From: Chara braunii
Lineage: Eukaryota; Streptophyta; Charophyceae; Charales; Characeae
Length of the DNA stretch: 41,223 nucleotides
Reading direction: 5' to 3'
Assembly: GCA_003427395.1 (NCBI GenBank)
Contig: BFEA01000238.1
Span: forward strand, 1,597,672 to 1,638,894
The notes beneath the pieces are model-generated. The model was given only the letters and a program-made list of their open reading frames with translations, had not been told where the DNA came from and made no database searches. The stretch's first letter is position 1. Each line of letters opens with the position of its first letter. This document shows, in pieces, positions 1 through 10,322 of the stretch. The translations under genes were made by a program, and so were the position numbers.

Positions 1-467
1 TGCTCTCTGGCGCGGCGCACAGGCATACAGTAACCCTTGTGCGGTAATGATGCACGCCGAAAATAAAATTCAAATAAAATAAAATAAAAACCGGGGCTTA
101 TTCATAAGCGACCGGTCTGACTAAAAGGGGGATGACGGAAGTGAGTAGGGAGAGGGAGGAAGAAGAGAGGGAGAGAAAAGAGCAAAGGGAGAGAGAGATA
201 GGAGGGGAGGCAAGGGAGAGGGCCATGACCCTAGTGAGAACCATGACTACCTCTTTCCCAAGCTGCTCCACTCCTTTACCTCTCCCTTGCTTGCCTTGTG
301 TTTCTCCTTCCCTTACTTGTTCCAACGCTGCAAATCCCGCTTGCCGTTCCGCCAGCGCTTCCGCATTCCCGCAAATGAGGGTCTCTCTTCCCTTCTTGAG
401 TGGCACAGCCTCTCTTTTATAGTAGAGGCCAGGTTGTCGGGCGAAGTGCAGCAGTCCTTGGGCCAAA
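1..467. other. Purine-rich low-complexity stretch
   Basis: No gene is supported here. Positions about 140-220 are almost pure A/G on the + strand (agggagagggaggaag-type). This creates overlapping ORFs of biased composition on both strands that I treat as repeat shadows. A short AT-rich tract (aaaataaaat type) sits at about 60-90. Confidence 0.5.
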
Positions 468-840
468 AATAGCACAGGCCTGTACTAAAATTAGCACTGG
501 TCTGCGCTAAAATTAGCGCGGGACTGGGACACCCGACTTTGGGACACGAACAGTCAGTCCCGGGCTAAAAATAGCACGGGCCTGCGCTAAATATAGCGCG
601 GGCCTGGGCTAAAAATAACGCGGGACTGCGCTAAAAATAGCACCGGACTGGGACAGTCCCGACCTTGGGATATGGACAGTCAGCCCCATGCTAAAAATAG
701 CGTGGACCTACGCTATATTTAGCTCGAGCCTGTGCTAAAAATAACTCAGGCCTGTGCCAAAAATAGCGCGGCCAACGCTAAAAATAGCACGGACCAATGC
801 TAAAATTAGCGTCGAGCTTGGGCTGGCTCGACTTTGGAAT
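468..840. repeat. Degenerate minisatellite, 'gctaaaaatagc' units
   Basis: About fifteen imperfect copies of a 20-22 bp unit of the form gctaaaaatagcgcgggcct follow one another. Each unit is built around a short inverted repeat (GC-TAAAAATA-GC). A second motif interrupts the array near 525-570, 645-690 and 820-840: it resembles gggac...cgactttggga, and in the first two cases is followed by acagtcag. This gives a higher-order period of roughly 125-130 bp. No coding capacity is evident. Confidence 0.75.
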
Positions 841-3700
841 ACTACTCTTCCTGACGCGGCAAGTCCGGTCCCAAGTGGTCAATTCTATTTTTCTCACTAA
901 CCCTTTGTCCGTTTCCAGTACCGTTCAGACCGGGCCCTACTAATCTGGCCCTTGCAGACGCGGCGGTTCAGCCCAAAAGCCATGATTCGATCTCCATGGG
1001 GCTGGACCGTCGCGCCGTCTTGTCCATTGACTCAACCCAAGGGCCAAACCAGCGTGTCAACATTCTGCTGATCGTGACCACAAGCTGCCCTATGGTGCGG
1101 AGGCTAGCCGCGACGAGTCAACTATACGTTGACGCAGCGCGCCGCTTTCCGACAGCGCGACTCCCGTGAAACCCGAGTACGAGGCAATTACATATACTCA
1201 GGCTACGCGTGGCATAGAGAGAGAGAGGGAGACCCAGCGGGCAACGGTGGGGTTCAGCGTGCTGATGTCAACTTTGACTTCAGCATGCGGGAGGAAAAGG
1301 AGAGGGGACATGCGTGCATAGACGACACCGAGGGACGCGTGTAGCGCAGGGGGTGCGCAGCAAAGTGAAAAGGGGGCAACGAAAAGGGAGACCTGGCGGA
1401 TGAGCGGGATATGAGTTTGAGGAGCGCGGCTAATGTCAACTGCTGCCTTCAAGTTCTCGCGTGGTGTTTAGCGTCTGCTGAAGCACGGCGGGTTCTTCTC
1501 GTATCATTGCAGGAGATCGAAGTTAAAGCATGGAAAGGAAAATCAAATTCATGCGTTTGCACCTCTCTATCTCGAGAGTCTCAGTGTGTCGTATTGTTCT
1601 CCCTCTTCGGCGTAAAGACAATCACGAGGGAAGTGTTCAATAAGTGAAGTGTAGGCGCTGAGCAAAGAGGAACTCCACTTAGCTCCCCAACGGTAGAAGC
1701 GTTGTTCTAGTCCACTGGACGGGAAACTCGAGGGCGGCATCCCCATCTTGCGTGCGCAGCAATTAAGGCAAACTCACTTGTGCACGATCTGGTGGTCATC
1801 GCTGGTCCTCCCTTGAATGATCAGACAGGAAAGTCCCGCTTGAGCTTCTTGGGCGGCGCATGCACAGGCCGAGAGAGAATGTTCTAGTCACGAGTCGCGC
1901 GAAGAACAGTGAGTGAAGCGAGACACGTAGCCTAGCTGTGTGGTCACGTGCGTTCAGAGCGGCGATGCGAGTGTGGGAGACGAGTGACACTCGAGGAACT
2001 GAAGACGGACTGGGAGAGAGGAGGTGACGAGTACAAACAGAATGAGGGGAAAAAGGGAGAGATGAAGTGAAAGGCTGGTGACACGTGTGGTTCGCACGAG
2101 TAAGCTAGGAGGAAGTTAGACTGGAAGAGAGAGAGGCGAGTACCTCTTAACTGTCGTCATCAACTATCAGGTCTACAAAGTCTCTCTGCTTATCTGCGAT
2201 AGCGACGAGCAACACCCATAACTCTTCTGCAACCCTGTACATTTTCGTAGGGTAATGTCATCTGTCTCACAGCAAGTGGTTACAGAGTATCGCCTCTCTG
2301 TGGACACCGAATCTTGCTTATTAGTTGGCAGCCGAGACGTCTCTAGAAAGCTCGGGCCCTCGTTAGGACCCATGATGGTACCCGTTCCCCCCCTTCTCTC
2401 GTTGTTAGTATTTTTACTCAGTCATTGTAGGAGCGTTCATGTGAGTTAACTTTTCGATGTCTGGCATACGGGTTATGTTAAAGAGAGAGAGAGGCTCTCA
2501 CGAGGGAAAGCCAGGCTTGCCCCGAGGTATCGTCATTTCTTTCACTCCCGCTGACTCTTGTGACAACTCGCCAAGAACTGTACATCACCTCACTTCTCAC
2601 CCTCATCGTGGTCGGCTCACATGCACCAGTGCATGAACTCATTGTGGCTGACATGGTCGCCTCCGAGTAGATGGGGACTCAACTCACAACGATCTGAACT
2701 TTCAGATGTATGATTGGTGGGGCATTATTTTCGCTATCGCCCGTGTGATGAACAGATGCAAGGGGGTCAGTGAGGAGAGGTGTGCCAACGTTAACAAGTG
2801 ATGCACTTGTGAGGAGTGACAAAACGAGCGTGGGTGGTGACGGCATCAGCGGGAAAGGTGAAGTAGTGTGGAAGAGGCCAGCGTAAACGTGCAAGAGACA
2901 CAGGGACGCGATGCAGGTAAGAGGGGTAGCTAGGTAAACAGGCATGAGGAGGTCGTTGGTGCATTTCTCGGAATTCACCATTTTTAGTCGCTGACTATAT
3001 CAGCTCTCGGGATTGTTAAACTAAGAGTGATCTCAACCCTTGCTATGATGACTTTAGGAGCCGTAATTGAGCATAACCAGGTCACAGTTGTGCCTAGCTT
3101 CCCCGAAGACCAGGTGTGATCAAGTCCTCGTTGTGAGGACAAGCATGTTAACAAGTGGAATATTGGGTCGGTGAGTCGCGTGTGGTAAGCGGTCGGAATG
3201 TTAGGGTCTAATTGGTAAGCGATGAGTGGGTCTAATTGGGAAGGTGATCCCAATCACTGATAAGACTCAAGATTTGGTTCAAAAGGATCTCTCGCCTCCC
3301 CTCTCTTGCTTCTTAGTCTTCATTTGTTTCTCTTCTTTCTCTCTCTTGTTCATTATATGTACTGTTCACTATTTGTTTGCTCCAGCGGACCTCTCGTTGA
3401 GTGGGCGATCAATACAAAGTAGGCTTAAAAGCGTGCTTAACCCACCGGTGTTTTCTGTTATGAGCCCTGGCAACCCACTAAATTGGACTGAGGCTGTGTA
3501 TCTCTAGATCAGCCCTGGGAGGAAAAATAACTTGATCTCGTGCACCTGCCTGCATGGGATGAGCAAGAAGGAGTCTGTTGTTAGAAGAGTTGCCTACCTT
3601 CTGGTCAAATATTTTCTTGATGGGGACTGATTAACTCTTTTGCTACGCCCAGTGGGAGACCGAAGGCAGAAAGGAAGGAGAAGGCAACTGACTGATGACA
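841..3700. other. No recognisable gene
   Basis: I find no ORF with protein-like composition and no recognisable element ends. There are scattered GAGAGA runs (about 1216-1232, 2021-2070 and 2483-2494). ORFs of 60-100 codons occur on both strands but show no domain, no consistent frame and no neighbours. Most likely this is old decayed repeat DNA. Confidence 0.4.
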
Positions 3701-4966
3701 AAGTGAACTATTTTCTTTGTTTGAAAGGTTTAATCATCTAATTTGCGTACAGATGAGGCCTCATGGACTAACCTTTTCATGGCTTGTACATGCTTGGTAA
3801 TAACAAGCCAGATGGAGGTTGGCCTCGTGGGTGGTAAAAGTGACTACGTTGATCATTATCTTGGTGGTTACCCTCGGCAGACTGTTAAGCGGGGCCCACC
3901 ACTCCCAACTAGGAAGGTTCTTAAGTCGTCTCTGTCGGGTAAGCGAATCATGTAAAGACCCCTTTGGAATTTTAAAACATTACTCGATCCAAGACTTTGT
4001 CCAAATCAAACTGAGCTTGCCATCATCCGGTAAAATCTAAGATATCAAGGCGAGAGTATTGCTGGTTCTGTGAAAGTAGCTTTGGGTCCCTTTATCAGAA
4101 TTCCCCCTTTTCTGTCTGTTGTTAACCTGCAAGCTCTAGTGTGTTTCAGTACTCGAAACAGTCTGGGATCTTTAAACGGAGCTCATTATCAAGCAACCCT
4201 GGCTATCAACGGGTCAATATTGGCCACTCAACCCAAAAACTTCAGATCAACGGCCTGCTCTGCAAGAAAAATCTCATGTCAGTATTGTGATTAGCAGTAC
4301 CACTTGGTAACCTGCATCTTCTTGGAATTTCATTGTTAAGCGGCCGAAGGCCAGTGGAAAGTAATCTCTCTAACACCCAGTCACTAGAGTTGGCTTGGAT
4401 CCCATTAATATTCTCCTCTGCTAGTGAACACGGACTAATCTTACTAGATTAACAAAACGGCAGAATCTTCGAGAAACTTCTGTGTTTTTTTTTTTTTTTT
4501 TTTACGCTGGCAGTGAAGGCAACAACTCAGCCCGTTCGGAGGTCCATCTAGGCCAAATTAAACAGATTGTCTGACGACTTCGAATCTGGGGACCTGTTCC
4601 CTCGTGGATGTGAGCCTTACCTGAAAATTATCCATCTCTCATTGTGCTCCTGGCATCTACCGTTCCACTCACTAGTTCGTTCACTGCTGGTTGCATACTT
4701 GAGTCTGACTGATTCCCTTAAGCCAAAGAGCGGGCTGACCCCAGCTTTGTGTACTGAGACGTTTACGCAGTCCACAAGTCGGGCTTGTTAACATTCGTAC
4801 TCAAGTTTGCTATGCCTGGCTAATTGAGCCTAAAAAGAATAAGGGTTGCCCTATGCCCTACTGAGGCTTATTGCAAGGGACCTACCTGCACAATACGTGA
4901 AAAGTGTCTAGGTCTGGCGGCTCAACCTCCCCCGGGTAAGTTGTCGGTGCTGAAGCTAGTGGCTCT

Positions 4967-5472
4967 ATGGTTACAACGTGTGATCGGGGGTGCGCAACGT
5001 GCAAATGCAGATTTTATCAGTTGGCTCAGGACCCTAAGAGGTCATCTCATGAGTGCTGGATTTCTATTATACCTGCTGTGGTTCTTCCTTTTGCGCGAAC
5101 TGTGCCAGCTCTCGCCTTTGAGAAAGTGATTCATTTATCTCCGGTCGGTAATCCCGTAACCGGGCCTGAGAGCAGCTATCTATCCCAAGCGTGGGGGTTT
5201 ATCGTCTAACCCTGGTGAGAAAGAGTCTAAAAGACGGGGGGGCCTTGGTGGTGAAGAGCGGATTGAACAGGGATAAGAGAGAGGGATGGGAGGAAGAAGC
5301 ATACTGTGATATGAAATTACATAGGAAAGTTCAATGCGAGCATGCGATGCACATGGTGAAAGGTGAAGTGTACATTGAGTACGTGATTTACTTTTATGGT
5401 CACGACGACAAACTGCACAGTACTAGTTCATTGCTAGAGACCGTAAAACAGGCCAGGGCAGCGCTCGCATGA
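4967..5472 (+). pseudogene. Broken coding remnant, unknown family
   Basis: Two adjoining open stretches in different frames look protein-like. The first, 4967-5209, is Cys-rich at its start (CDRGCATCKC) and continues with ordinary mixed composition. The second, 5191-5472, is charged and ends ETVKQARAALA before a stop. They overlap by 19 bases in different frames, which suits one old coding region with a frameshift near 5200. A Pro/Ser/Gln-rich reading continues in another frame at about 5490-5630. I do not recognise the family. The stretch from 3743 to 4966 holds further short ORFs in changing frames and a 19-20 base poly-T at about 4484-4503, and may belong to the same decayed locus. Confidence 0.25.
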
Positions 5473-5589
5473 GCTCGGCGGTATCGGATTTACCTTCTCC
5501 GAAACCCCCACCAACATCTGAACCTGCAAGCCCTCATCAACAGTCTGCCGTTCTTTCTATTGTGCAAAGCCATGTGAGCCAACAATCTG

Positions 5590-5778
5590 GTGGCTCAATA
5601 TGTCAGATATCAATTAGACGACATTCGGACAATATTTAGACAATATTTAGGCATCATTCAGGCAATATTCGGTCAATGCTCAGATAACATCCAGTCAGTA
5701 TTCAAACAAATATTCGAACAGCCTTCAAGCAGACATTCAATCAAGATCAATTTACAATTTTCCTGCTCAAACCACTAG
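5590..5778 (+). repeat. Short degenerate 'caatattcagg' repeat
   Basis: From about 5620 to 5745 the + strand repeats an 11-13 bp pattern related to caatattcaga/caatatttagg. The ORF across it therefore reads as a periodic Gln/Ile/Phe peptide (IFRQ, IFGQ, VFKQ, IFEQ). The regularity is either a small coding repeat with coiled-coil character or a simple minisatellite. The flanks do not decide between them. Confidence 0.4.
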
Positions 5779-5847
5779 AGATTTACGGTTAAGAATGATC
5801 GACACAGGCTAAATTCCTCGCCCTACACCAGTAATCGATCCTGGCGT

Positions 5848-6515
5848 ATGTCACGACACATGAGTACAGTCCAATTATTCTCAGTCCCAGGGACTGTCGT
5901 GAACAGTCTCAATCTGATCTCCTCCAAGGATGCTTTCCAATACAGATACGTCAGCGCAGAAGGCTTCAGACAAGGAGATCTATCATTCTTTGTTGTCCTC
6001 ATCAGTTTTGCAGGCGACGCTGTTTATGATCTGAGGTCCTATGTGAGGAAGGGGAAAGAGGCACTCGAGCACTTCGATTCAGTATGGGTCACAACAGCCA
6101 GGTACCTTGAAGAGAGAGAAAGGGAGCTTGATGGAAGTGGTATTAAACTGATCCGCAACTACGGGCCGAAGCTCTGCATAAACTACCCCAAGCCTCCGGT
6201 ACCTTCACCCTCACTGACGACTCTTATTGAGGCGAACTCGTGGATCTGGCAAAGAGGTACATTTCACCTGCAGCGATCGATTACGAGGCAGTGTCAGCGC
6301 CTTCAGAGTTCCCACATCTCAGACGAGGGATTTTCTCCAGACCTTACCTACCTACACTATGGGAAGAGTTCTGCTCCATGATTGACTTTCGGGTCATGTA
6401 CCTTGGATGGAAGTGCTTAGAACGAGCAGGCTTCAGGTGGCTCTACATTCAGAGGCCCGAGACTCAGAGAGTACGGAGACATGGCAAGAAGCCCAAACGG
6501 CAGACAACAAAATGA
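5848..6515 (+). pseudogene. Frameshifted hypothetical protein remnant
   Basis: Two overlapping ORFs, 5848-6381 and 6240-6515, share one sense strand. Protein-like composition moves from the first to the second near 6230, where the second frame starts just after a TGA (GELVDLAKRYISP...). Read together they suggest one protein of about 220 residues with a basic C-terminus (RRHGKKPKRQTTK) ending at 6515. Its middle part is rich in aromatic residues (MYLGWKCLERAGFRWLY). I recognise no domain or catalytic motif. An AATAAAA signal lies about 300 bases downstream, near 6811. It may be a gene of an unidentified transposon or a lineage-specific gene. A single indel would explain the break. Confidence 0.4.
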
Positions 6516-6944
6516 TAAATTGAATGTGAGGTTCAGAGGGATGAGTGAGGACTCATGTTTGGTGTTGGCCATGTTCTCTTCCGTATATACTTCTTGAGAC
6601 CATTATGAGTTTTCATTCCTCTCTCATTTGGCCTTGTCATTGCTCGAGTCAGTCAGTCCTGCTTCTTGCATTGTTGTTTTGCTTGATGGTTGTACTCTTT
6701 AATGATTATGTCACGGTTCTCAAAATTAGTGGGCCGACAAAATTGATGCATGCATGACATATCAGCATTTCGTGATTATTATTTGCATGATTCTCCATTG
6801 TTCCGAATCAAAATAAAAGATTCCTAAGACAGGGGACCGTCGAAGATCGTAATTGAAGGGTCTCGCTCGAAGCCGGACGCACACAACAGGAAGGAATTTG
6901 CTTTATTTAATTAATTTTATTTATAGCAAAAACATCCAAAATCC
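6516..6944. other. AT-rich flank of the remnant
   Basis: Noncoding. It contains an AATAAAA-type signal at about 6811 and a T/A-rich stretch at 6900-6930. I see nothing else definable. Confidence 0.35.
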
Positions 6945-8108
6945 TGCGTGACAGCCTGTTGACTTTCCGGTCGCCTGAAGCGGTCCGACTGGAAAAAGTG
7001 CTACAGCGCGACTATACAGCCGCACGATTCAGGGTCTAAGTAGGCTAAGAAGAGCGCCCGAGCCAGGAATAGGATCGCGGCGCAAGAAGAATAGGAAGGG
7101 CCGCTAGTTTGACCTCGAGCCAAAGGAGGAGGCCAACAGACCTATGCCGAGGCCTACCCGATGGGTGACCCCAGAACCATGGATGGGTTACCATCCACGA
7201 GGAAGCGGCAGCAGGTAAAACCTGCTAGGCCACCAGCTGGCAAGGCCTGCAAGACTACAGGTAGGAAGGGCCGGTAGGCCACAGGCGGGGTAGACCTGCT
7301 AGGCCACAGGTGGGCGGTGCCTGCAAGGCCGCAGACCGGGAAGATACCTGGGCTAGCTCTTCATATTCAAGAGCTGCTCTTGTTCAATGTGGAACAGGAG
7401 CTGGCCCAGTAGGTTAACGAAGCCGACTCTTACCCAGTACATACCGGGATCACGTCCAACAGGCCCTACTGGGCGCAACTCCTTTTGGAGCTGCCTTTTT
7501 GCAAGGCGAGGTCTATCTCGACCGCACGATCACGAAGATCGCGTGGCTGAGATTGGTCGCGCAAGACTAGCATGGCCCCTGCATAGAGATGACACGCATA
7601 AATCAAATAAAGAAATATATATAAGAATAAAAATAAAAATAAAAATAAATAAATAACAAAGAAAAATAAAGACAGCGCCACCTGGCGCCTGAAGAAGCAG
7701 TAGGGGGAAGGGCAAGTACTTGTAGCCGCTGGCATAAGTCAACGACTCTACCAAAAAAAAAATAAAAAAATAGTAACGCGCCAGATGACGCTATAGGAGG
7801 AAGATGGGGACTTACAGTCCCCAGAGGAAACGAGTCGCGCCCGTCAAAAATGGGCAACCGAAATTTGTTTTACCTTTCTTTTTAGATTTTTTTAGATTCT
7901 TTATTTTTTATATCTTCTTTAGATTTTTTATTTTTTTTTATTCTTTTTTTTCTTTCTCCTACAAACTACAGAAGAAATGCTCGTTCGTTGAAAACGAACG
8001 GGCTGTATTGAGACTGTTTCGTTGGAGTCTCACCAACTCATCAGGGGGCTGCAACCCCGACAGTCTACCTCCATGTCTCGACCTGGTGCCGATAGCGTCT
8101 ATGGGCAA
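6945..8108 (-). mobile_element. Hairpin-chain element, left part
   Basis: Perfect or near-perfect short stem-loops follow one another. Examples are GGATGG/CCATCC (7181-7196), AGCAGGT/ACCTGCT (7210-7226), AGCTCTT/AAGAGCT (7355-7375), a 10-bp stem with one G-U pair (7376-7401), GCCCAGTAGG paired with CCTACTGGGC around a 51-base insert (7404-7474), GGGGACT/AGTCCCC (7806-7822) and CGTTCGTT/AACGAACG (7982-8000). A-rich and T-rich tracts lie between (7600-7680, 7750-7780, 7870-7960). The chain ends in the type III hammerhead at 8011-8066. The same texture resumes at 15354, beyond the inserted Penelope-like element, so I read both as parts of one structured element. The minus orientation is taken from the ribozyme. 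ORFs crossing this part are shadows. Confidence 0.45.
8011..8066 (-). ncRNA. Type III hammerhead ribozyme
   Basis: Read 5' to 3' on the minus strand, every invariant element is present. Stem III 5' strand is AGACTGT (8066-8060). The cleavage base is C at 8059, giving the triplet GUC. Stem I is GGGG/CCCC with a 6-nt loop (8058-8045). The core is CTGATGA (8044-8038). Stem II is GTTGG/CCAAC with a 7-nt loop (8037-8021), closed by the preferred G-C pair. GAA follows (8020-8018), and the stem III 3' strand ACAGTCT (8017-8011) pairs over all 7 bases. The A15.1-U16.1 pair is present. Stem III is open and stems I and II are capped, which is the type III topology known from plant retrozymes and viroid-like RNAs. 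Chance occurrence of three perfect stems around an intact core is very unlikely. Cleavage itself is inferred. Confidence 0.9.
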
Positions 8109-8132
8109 AGAGAGAGAGAGAGAGAGAGAGAG
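8109..8132. repeat. (AG)n microsatellite at 3' end of Penelope-like element
   Basis: Twelve AG units directly abut the end of the retroelement's pseudo-LTR (homology to the second copy begins at about 8132). A second (GA)n tract borders the other end at 14938-15000. Together they look like the target site split by insertion. Confidence 0.85.
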
Positions 8133-9265
8133 CAGAATGCGGCGAAACACTCCGTGCAGCCCCAACAAAACTCACACACGAACAGACCGAACTCACGTTA
8201 GACCAAGTTGCGTGTGAGGTAGCATTACAAAACTGCAGAAAAGAGCAAACATGTGGATCCCCCAACCGGTTTCACCCGCCCACACGGGATCATCAGGAGG
8301 GTGACTCTTAGACAGAGTCTTCGTGCTCGAAAAGGAGGCTCTAAGCCTTGCCTCCTCATATATATAAGTTTCCTTCGTTCTTCGCCTCATCCCCTCTACC
8401 TCTGTCACCGTCGGCAAGAACGGTATTCCCTTCGTCCAAGATTTAAAATTAGATACCTGCCTGCTCGCCGTTCAAGACTCGGGATGGCATTTCGCCCTTC
8501 GTTCCAAAAAAAAAAACATTGGCCTCTGTATAAGCTCTGTATCCTGGCCTGGTACCTTTATTTTTAAAATATCCTGGTCGGTCTCCCCTAATGATCTTTC
8601 TCTCTTCGGCTCATGCTAACCTACTTCCCTCGAATTCATGTAGCTCTACTTCCGTGTCTGATCCATCCAAAATATCGAATGGCCGCTGCTGCAAATCGGC
8701 CCCACTACTATTTTTTATCTTTTTCTGAAAATCACTACTTCATCGACCATTTCTACTACTATGTAGCCACTTGCTGAAAACTGTCTCTTTTCCAAGAGCT
8801 GGGATCGAAACTTCCTAAAATTTAATACCAGATAGCCAACGACACGTGTCAAAACGAAATTGAAAAGCTGAAAGTAAGAGGAAAATTGAAAATGCTGAAA
8901 ATAAAAGGAAAAACGCCGAAAACCAGCCCACAAGCACTGTCTGAAAATTAAAATATTGAAAATAAAAGGAAAATTGAAAACCAGCCCAACCGAACTGTCT
9001 GAAATTTAAAGTGCTGAAAAAAACCCCACCTGAACCAAGACCAAAAGGACTGTCTGAAAATTACCTATCCCGCAAATTCTCCATGGGAGGTAATTTCCCC
9101 CCCCTTCTTCCCTGACTATCTATCCCTCTTTATGTTCCACTGCTCGCAACACCCTTCTACCTATCCCCTTCTTCCATAAGGCTATAGCTGCCCTTGCCGT
9201 CAACATGCTGTGAAGTGCTTTGTTCGGCACAGCCTTGGCCAAATTGGCCAGGGCTCCGAGAGAGA
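8132..9265 (-). repeat. Pseudo-LTR, downstream copy
   Basis: This contains the last codons of the RT ORF (from 9265 down to the stop at 9120-9122), an AT-rich 3' untranslated stretch with repeated 'ctgaaaat' phrases (8930-9065), and the hammerhead-like block at 8132-8313. It matches 14191-14947 except for 426 bases (8314-8739) missing from the other copy, where the sequencing adapter lies. The shared C-terminal 46 codons differ at five residues. Confidence 0.8.
8259..8301 (-). ncRNA. Hammerhead-like motif in pseudo-LTR (copy 1)
   Basis: On the minus strand, CCCTC (8301-8297) precedes the core CTGATGA (8296-8290). Stem II is CCCG/CGGG (8288-8285 with 8278-8275), then GAA (8273-8271), then ACCGGU (8270-8265), then U (8264), then GGGGG (8263-8259), which pairs with CCCTC as stem I. 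This is a minimal type I layout with cleavage triplet GUU. Stem III is only AC/GU with a 2-nt loop, but ACCGGU is self-complementary, so a dimeric form could pair over 6 bp, as proposed for other short-stem Penelope hammerheads. Departures from consensus are a U-U at the first stem II position and U instead of C at the cleavage site. Confidence 0.5.
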
Positions 9266-10322
9266 CCTCCGGGGGGTATCCCCGGAGGTCGGCCTCGTAT
9301 CCCGCGTAGCCTATCGCTCCAAGTACCAGCGTTTGACTCGTGGTCTGGCTCCACAGTCTCTTCAGCATCGTTGTCAGCACCGCCTTTTTCATGCATTTCG
9401 CGGTATAGGAGTTGTAGTCCTCCATCGTCTGAAAAGTCAAACTCCCAGTCTCAAACAGTGAGTCTGTATTCTTCGTCGTTGGCACATAATGAATCTGTAG
9501 CGGTGCTGTGCATATCATCATCTGCCCCCCAATAAGCTGCCATGTCAGTCCGCATTCATCATTCCGGATGATCTCAAGGTTCGTATCGTAGATACCTTCG
9601 AATGCCTCGAACAGGTTCTCAGGGTACTCATCCTTTTCCCACTGCGTCGAGTTCCCCGCCACGATCGTGATGTCATCCATAATGCGCTATCCGCCAACTA
9701 GTTTCCTGTCTGCCCCGAGTTCGCTAACGAATTTCAGTTCGGCCATGGCGCAGGTGATCGAAGCCAGGATCGGGCTGGTAGACTTCCCCATCGGTATACC
9801 AAAAACTTGTCTGATTAGCTTGGTGCCGCTTCTCACCACCGAATTCCGCAGGTCAAACTTCACTCCTTCCATGATCTGCTTCAGTGTCAAACTTACATAC
9901 CCGTCCATCTTCCTTTTCTTCTCGCTGATAATGCATAGCTTTCCCCTAGTCGACACTCTGATCTGTTTGCAGCCTTGATCCTCGTAGATCCTCAGCAGCT
10001 GGTGCACTGCCTGTAACACCGCTCCGTGCGGTATCCGAGAAAATATTTCTTTTATGTCATAGCATCGTCCCACTGCTGAGTCGCATCCTGCTGATCTGAG
10101 ACGTTGCGTCGTCCCCTCCAGCTTTTCGGCCAACTCCGAGATAGAATTGAGGTAGAAAGTGCTGTTAGCCGGCAGTCTCTTCAGGAGCTGATGCAGGGCC
10201 CGGGCGACTCTTCGCTGAGCCAGTGCGGCTGGATCTGCCGGGGCCGGTGCTATCGGCCTCCAGCGAGTGAGATCCTTATGTTTCAGAATGGTGTACGCTG
10301 TCCCTAAGTGTCCATCTGGTCG
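9120..10322 (-). pseudogene. Reverse transcriptase core of the element
   Basis: After the TGA at 10323 the frame reads RPDGHLGTAYTILK, then RWRPIAPAPADP (motifs 1-2 with the conserved Arg). Motif A is RCYDIKEIFSRIPH, with the first catalytic Asp encoded at 10056-10058. Motif B is GIPMGKSTSPILAS (GIPMG at 9786-9800). Motif C is RIMDDI, with the Asp pair at 9672-9677; Ile replaces the usual aromatic residue before M-D-D, and a TAG lies two codons upstream (9687-9689). A thumb-like region ends in ...RRVLRAVEHKEG at 9123. The GIPMG...SP.LA form of motif B and the YDI motif A are typical of Penelope-like RTs, the group that shares ancestry with telomerase RT. Confidence 0.8.
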
